Made by a program: the position numbers and the translations under genes | From: Pseudomonadota bacterium | GTDB taxonomy: Bacteria; Pseudomonadota; Alphaproteobacteria; Rhizobiales; Beijerinckiaceae | Length of the DNA stretch: 5,713 nucleotides | Direction: 5' to 3' | Assembly: GCA_023452965.1 (NCBI GenBank) | Contig: JAEXUU010000068.1 | Location: forward strand, 1 to 5,713 | Notes under the pieces: model-generated | The model's input: only the letters and a program-made list of their open reading frames with translations | Databases searched by the model: none | Told to the model about the DNA's origin: nothing | In this document: positions 1 through 3,223 of the stretch, in pieces | Numbering within the stretch: position 1 is the stretch's first letter | Layout of the letters: the number at the start of each line of letters is the position of its first letter

Positions 1-654
1 GCCTTCATCCTCGGCTCGCTGATCGGGGCCGAGCGCCAGTACCGGCAGCGTACCGCCGGGCTGCGTACGACCGTGCTGGTCGCGGTCGGTGCCGCCGCCT
101 TCGTCGACCTCGCCATGCGGATGTCGGGCGCGCACGAGGCGGTGCGCGTCGTTTCCTATGTGGTCTCCGGCATCGGCTTCCTCGGCGCCGGCGTGATCAT
201 GAAGGAGGGCATGAACGTCCGCGGCCTCAACACCGCAGCGACCTTGTGGTGCGCGGCGGCGGTGGGCGCCTGCACCGGGGCCGACATGCTGGCGGAAGGC
301 GTGCTCGTCACCTTCTTCGTCCTCGCCGGCAACACCCTGCTGCGGCCGCTGGTCAACGCGATCAACCGCATCCCGATCAACGAGCGGGCGTCGGAAGCGA
401 CCTATGAGGTCGTGCTGACGACCAACGAAGCCTCGCTGCCGGCGGTGCGCGAGGCGCTGGTCGAGCATCTCGAGGCGGCGAAGTATCCGACCCGCGACGT
501 CAGGACGGTGGAGCGCGGCGAGGACGCCGTCGAGGTCGTCGCGGTCCTGATCAGCACCGCCGTCGAGCGCAAGGAGCTCGACCAGGTCGTCGAGCGGCTG
601 GAGCGGGTGCCCGGCGTCAAGCACGCCACCTGGGAAAGCAGCACGGCGGACTGA
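1..654 (+). CDS. MgtC/SapB family inner-membrane protein (5' end missing)
   Basis: The frame is open from the first base to a TGA at 652-654 and gives 217 residues; the true start lies upstream, and probably about 15-25 residues are missing. An in-frame GTG at 73 is not a credible start because conserved family sequence lies before it. Seen: a G-x-E-R-Q-Y-R-Q-R-x-A-G-L-R-T segment at residues 9-23, the hallmark GIGFLGAG at 57-64, and V-R-G-L-N-T-A-A-T-L-W at 73-83. Three to four hydrophobic segments fill residues 1 to about 118. A soluble C-terminal region (about 133-211) has the alternating strand/helix look of the ACT-like domain of longer MgtC proteins. Known: MgtC of Salmonella aids growth in low magnesium and survival in macrophages and acts on the F1Fo ATP synthase; many family members are uncharacterised. 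A role in magnesium or envelope stress is inference. No magnesium-transport ATPase gene lies downstream. The family call is secure; the function is not. Confidence 0.93.
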   Translation, partial: AFILGSLIGAERQYRQRTAGLRTTVLVAVGAAAFVDLAMRMSGAHEAVRVVSYVVSGIGFLGAGVIMKEGMNVRGLNTAATLWCAAAVGACTGADMLAEGVLVTFFVLAGNTLLRPLVNAINRIPINERASEATYEVVLTTNEASLPAVREALVEHLEAAKYPTRDVRTVERGEDAVEVVAVLISTAVERKELDQVVERLERVPGVKHATWESSTAD

Positions 655-741
655 GCGACGGCCCCGCGGCCTGACCTGACGTCGTCGACCGGGCGGTCAT
701 GGGTGGCGCGGCGGCCGAGATCGGCTAGACATTGGGGTGCT

Positions 742-773
742 GCCGGTTCCGCTGCGGAACCGGCCTTCGTTTC
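742..773 (+). terminator. Hairpin after the MgtC-family gene, possible terminator or leader hairpin
   Basis: Bases 742-750 pair perfectly with 756-764 (9 bp, GCCGGTTCC with GGAACCGGC) around the loop GCTGC. CTTCGTTTC follows, which is T-enriched but not a clean T run. It lies about 90 bases after the MgtC-family stop and only 49 bases before the next start. It may therefore end the upstream transcript or lie in the leader of the downstream gene. I see no convincing promoter between 655 and 813, so the choice stays open. Confidence 0.5.
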
Positions 774-795
774 GCCGGGCCTGCGCGGTTGGTCC

Positions 796-807
796 AAGGA
801 GGAGGAG
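796..807 (+). promoter_or_regulatory. Strong ribosome binding site that fixes a TTG start
   Basis: AAGGAGGAGGAG ends six bases before the TTG at 814. It is by far the best Shine-Dalgarno match in the window. It favours TTG 814 over the in-frame ATG at 703, which has no such site and would put a 37-residue non-hydrophobic stretch before the signal peptide. Confidence 0.8.
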
Positions 808-813
808 ACGGCC

Positions 814-1269
814 TTGTATCGTTATCTCAAGCTCAAATCCCTGGTGCTGCTGGCGGCCCTGTTCGGTGGCTTCGTCGGGCCGATGGCGCCAGTCATGATC
901 ACGCCGGCCGAGGCGCAGTCCCGGGGCGGCCAGAACGTCAACCGCGGGCAGGTGAATCGTGGGCATAGCCGGCCCCATGCGCGCCCGCATCATCGCCCGA
1001 ACACCCGCCCGCAACACCGGCACGTGACGCGCCCGCCGCATCACCGGCCGCGCCACAATGTCCGGCACCATTCGCGCAACAACATCGTCGTGGTGCATCC
1101 GCGCCGGCACTGGAACCGTGGCGGCGCGGTCGCGGCCGGCGCGGCGATCGGCTTCATCGCCGGGGCCTCAGCCGCCTCCTGGGCCGGGCCGCCGCCGCGT
1201 TCGGGCTATTGCTGGTACTATACCAACCGGGCCCGCACCCATGGCTTCTGGGACTGGTGCCCGCGCTGA
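814..1269 (+). CDS. Small exported His/Arg-rich protein with glycine zipper and C-terminal Cys pair
   Basis: The product has 151 residues and starts at TTG 814, chosen from the Shine-Dalgarno at 796-807 and because the signal peptide then begins at residue 1. Residues 1-34 form a signal peptide: Tyr/Arg/Lys start, hydrophobic core at about 9-29, likely cleavage after Ala-Glu-Ala at 34. Residues 51-99 are highly basic, with 13 His and 12 Arg. Six consecutive Arg fall exactly every fourth residue (53 to 73) in an xRPx repeat. Residues 103-125 are Gly/Ala-rich, with Gly 109, 113 and 117 forming a GxxxGxxxG glycine zipper. The tail holds Cys133 in GYCWYYT and Cys149 in FWDWCP, possibly a disulfide. 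I recall a similar tail in small secreted proteins of Hyphomicrobiales, some near the BA14K group, but cannot place this protein in a named family. Metal binding by the His-rich part, or membrane association by the zipper, is inference. It stands alone between two hairpins. Confidence 0.82.
   Translation: MYRYLKLKSLVLLAALFGGFVGPMAPVMITPAEAQSRGGQNVNRGQVNRGHSRPHARPHHRPNTRPQHRHVTRPPHHRPRHNVRHHSRNNIVVVHPRRHWNRGGAVAAGAAIGFIAGASAASWAGPPPRSGYCWYYTNRARTHGFWDWCPR
967..1038 (+). repeat. Degenerate 12-bp tandem repeat coding for xRPx tetrapeptides
   Basis: Six consecutive 12-base units start at 967, 979, 991, 1003, 1015 and 1027 and read SRPH, ARPH, HRPN, TRPQ, HRHV and TRPP. Arg is invariant at position two; Pro follows in five of six. 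The core codons are mostly CGC CCG, so the period shows in DNA as well as protein. It is inside the small exported protein. Confidence 0.75.
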
Positions 1270-1301
1270 GCGAAGGCTCTGTCCGACTTGCCGAATCGAT
1301 C

Positions 1302-1333
1302 GACGCCCGGCCGAGAGGCCGGGCGTCTTGCTT
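1302..1333 (+). terminator. Rho-independent-like terminator after the His/Arg-rich gene
   Basis: Bases 1302-1312 (GACGCCCGGCC) pair perfectly with 1317-1327 over 11 bp. The loop GAGA is a GNRA-type tetraloop that stabilises an RNA hairpin. TTGCTT follows, so the U tract is short and broken, as is common in G+C-rich genomes. It begins 32 bases after the upstream stop and lies before the candidate promoter of the protease gene, which fits a transcript end. Confidence 0.72.
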
Positions 1334-1363
1334 GGGCGGGCTGCGGCCTTGCGCCGCCGGTGA

Positions 1364-1391
1364 TTGACTTGCCCCCCGCCGCCCCTACCGT
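1364..1391 (+). promoter_or_regulatory. Candidate housekeeping-sigma promoter of the protease gene
   Basis: TTGACT at 1364-1369 (five of six to the -35 consensus), a 16-base C-rich spacer and TACCGT at 1386-1391 match the style of alphaproteobacterial promoters. Transcription would begin near 1398, giving a leader of about 20 bases before the ATG at 1418. The leader contains GAGAGAGG at 1397-1404 and GGGGGA at 1412-1417. Confidence 0.5.
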
Positions 1392-1417
1392 GATTTGAGA
1401 GAGGTTGCGTCGGGGGA

Positions 1418-2899
1418 ATGATGCGTTTGCGTGCGGTTGCGTTGGTGCTCGTCGGGGCGCTTTCTCCCGGCTTGGCCGAGGCACAGCAGGATCCGTATTT
1501 CCGCGCCGCGCAGGAAGCCTTCCTTGGCCTGAAGCCGGATACCCGCCTGTGGTTCCAGCTGGTGCTGACCAGCGCCGGGCATTGGCCGGCCGTGCCCAAT
1601 ATCGGCTATTCGCGCCGGCTCTTCGAGGCGACCAGGCAGTTCCAGCGTTCGCGCGGCGAAGCGCCGACCGGGATACTGACGAAGCTTCAGGTCGAGCGCA
1701 TCCTGCAGGCAGGCACCGAGGTCATGAATGGCTGGCGGCTGCGCTGGGTGCCGCATCCGACGCGCGGCCGGCAGCTCTGGGTGCCGATGGGGCTCAATCT
1801 GGAAGCGAAGAAGACCGATGCCGGCGTCGAGATGCGCGAGCCCGGCAACCGCTTCCGCCTGAAGTTCAACTACTACGCCGCGATCGATGTCGGCAGCGCC
1901 TATGCGGTGACGCTGCAGGAAATGGCGGGCAGTGGCGACAGGATCAACTTCAAGACCCTGAAGCCCGATTTCTTCGTCATCACCGGCAATCAGGGGCGCT
2001 ACAGCCGCTATGTCCGCTACCACGCCGATGGCAGTGGCATCCTCGGCTTCGACATGTCGTGGTCGGATGACGACGCGCCGGTCTATGGCAGCCGGCTGGT
2101 GACGGTGATCTCCGGCTCGCTCTGGGCGACGATGACGGGCGCGCCGTTTCCGGAGGCCAAGCGCGTGCGTTTTCCCTGGGAGGGCGGCGAGGCCGAGGTC
2201 GCCAATGCGCCGCGGACGCCGCCGCCGGCTCCCCCGACGACGACGCCTGCCACTGTGCCGCAGCAGCCGCCGAAGCCGAAATCATCCTCCGGTTCCGGCT
2301 TCTTCGTCTCGAAGGCCGGGCATCTTTTGACCAACGCCCATGTCGTCCAGGATTGCGCGGCGATCACCGTGCGGCCGGACGGGGCGGTCGGCGTGCCTGC
2401 GCAGGTGCTCGCCCGGGACGCGATCAACGATCTTGCCGTGCTGAAGGTCGCCGGCCCGGCCGAGCGCACCCTGCCGATCCGCCCGAGCGTCCGGCTGGGC
2501 GAGGGCATCGCCGCCTTCGGCTTCCCGCACAGCGATCTCCTGGCGACGGCTGGTAATTTCACCCTCGGCAACGTCACCGCTCTGGCCGGGCTGAAGGACG
2601 ACAGCCGCTACCTGCAGGTTTCGGCCCCGGTCCAGCCCGGCAATTCCGGCGGGCCGCTGCTCGACGGTGCCGGCAATGTCGTCGGTGTGGTCTCGGCCAA
2701 GCTCGACGCGATCAAGATGGCCTCCGAGCGCGGGGACCTGCCGCAGAACATCAACTTCGCGGTCAAGGCCTCGCTCGCCGGCAGCTTCCTCGACGCCAAT
2801 CAGATCGCCTACGAGACCGGCGCGCCCGGCGAAAAGCTCGACCCGGCCGACCTCGCCGAACGCGCCAAGAAGGCGAGCGCGTTCATCACCTGCCGTTGA
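1418..2899 (+). CDS. Exported trypsin-like serine protease with peptidoglycan-binding-like N-terminus
   Basis: The product has 493 residues; ATG 1418 is followed at once by a second ATG at 1421, and either could start. Residues 1-22 are a signal peptide with likely cleavage after Ala-Glu-Ala. Residues about 55-98 (including RRLFEATRQFQRSRGEAPTG) resemble the helical repeat of PG_binding_1 domains, so cell-wall binding is plausible but weakly supported. Residues about 105-255 are a compact, probably beta-rich region I cannot assign. A Pro/Thr/Ser linker (about 267-293) leads to a Trypsin_2/DegP-type domain from about 292. The catalytic triad is intact: His308 in TNAHVV, Asp338 in NDLAVL, Ser410 in GNSGGP. 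A final stretch (about 455-493) is helical and charged. No PDZ domain follows, unlike DegP/HtrA. The only cysteines are Cys313, five residues after the catalytic His, and Cys492, next to last; they may form a disulfide. It should act in the periplasm; the substrate is unknown. The gene has its own candidate promoter and no partner gene. Confidence 0.9.
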   Translation: MMRLRAVALVLVGALSPGLAEAQQDPYFRAAQEAFLGLKPDTRLWFQLVLTSAGHWPAVPNIGYSRRLFEATRQFQRSRGEAPTGILTKLQVERILQAGTEVMNGWRLRWVPHPTRGRQLWVPMGLNLEAKKTDAGVEMREPGNRFRLKFNYYAAIDVGSAYAVTLQEMAGSGDRINFKTLKPDFFVITGNQGRYSRYVRYHADGSGILGFDMSWSDDDAPVYGSRLVTVISGSLWATMTGAPFPEAKRVRFPWEGGEAEVANAPRTPPPAPPTTTPATVPQQPPKPKSSSGSGFFVSKAGHLLTNAHVVQDCAAITVRPDGAVGVPAQVLARDAINDLAVLKVAGPAERTLPIRPSVRLGEGIAAFGFPHSDLLATAGNFTLGNVTALAGLKDDSRYLQVSAPVQPGNSGGPLLDGAGNVVGVVSAKLDAIKMASERGDLPQNINFAVKASLAGSFLDANQIAYETGAPGEKLDPADLAERAKKASAFITCR

Positions 2900-3152
2900 G
2901 ACGCGGGAGCGGGCGAAGGGGGCGCGCGCTTCGACGATCTTGCCTGTGCTCCAGCTCTCGACGACGACATCAGCGCTCGGCCTCGCCGAATGCCAGCGCT
3001 AGTCCGCGCAGACTCCGATCGCTCTGCCACGGCAAAACCAAGCACTGGCCGAAAGTGGTCTGTTCGTCGGGCGTCGCGACAGCCTGATCTGACCGATGTT
3101 CCAAATCGTTAATCAGCTTTCGGGGCGGTCGTATCCGACGGCCGCTCCGGAA

Positions 3153-3181
3153 TGGACAACCACAACGACTCGATATCTAGT
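3153..3181 (+). promoter_or_regulatory. Candidate promoter of the autotransporter gene
   Basis: TGGACA at 3153-3158 (five of six to the -35 consensus) and TCTAGT at 3176-3181 (four of six to the -10) are spaced by 17 bases. Transcription would start near 3188 and leave about 36 bases before ATG 3224. If right, it rules out the in-frame ATG at 3152 as the start. The -10 is mediocre, so this is tentative. Confidence 0.35.
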
Positions 3182-3213
3182 CGGACCTCTTCGTCGACTT
3201 ATGCCTGTCTGCC

Positions 3214-3217
3214 GGAG
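3214..3217 (+). promoter_or_regulatory. Ribosome binding site supporting the ATG at 3224
   Basis: GGAG lies six bases before ATG 3224. The other in-frame ATGs at 3152, 3281 and 3296 have weaker sites, so 3224 is the preferred start. Confidence 0.5.
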
Positions 3218-3223
3218 TTTCTC

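Larger units (their letters stand above)
2900..3223. other. 324-base gap without a convincing gene
   Basis: Short open frames here (such as 2896-3087 and 3096-3299 on +, 2809-3045 on -) look like chance: Arg/Ser-rich or mixed products, no ribosome site, no recognisable motif. No strong terminator follows the protease stop; CGAAG/CTTCG at 2914-2918 and 2929-2933 is too short. A nested inverted repeat is visible: CTGAT 3084-3088 with ATCAG 3112-3116, and inside it CGAT 3094-3097 with ATCG 3105-3108. It could be an operator or nothing. The base composition around 3095-3180 is less G+C-rich than the genes, as expected for a promoter region. Confidence 0.6.

Noticed and set aside
703..813. Upstream ATG start for the His/Arg-rich protein
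   Set aside because: It lacks a ribosome site, runs through the hairpin at 742-764 and would bury the signal peptide. TTG 814 has an excellent site six bases upstream.
697..1110. Open frame of 137 codons on the minus strand
   Set aside because: It is antisense to the small exported protein; its Met/Arg-rich product mirrors the His/Arg codons.
1385..2023. Open frame of 212 codons on the minus strand
   Set aside because: It is antisense to the protease, whose + frame has a signal peptide and a catalytic triad. The product has no recognisable motif.
2914..2933. CGAAG/CTTCG inverted repeat after the protease as a terminator
   Set aside because: Only five pairs, no T run follows, and the enclosed G+C stretch does not extend the stem.
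2896..3087. Possible 63-codon gene overlapping the protease stop
   Set aside because: The Arg/Ser-rich product has no motif, hydrophobic segment or ribosome site, and is typical of chance frames in G+C-rich DNA.
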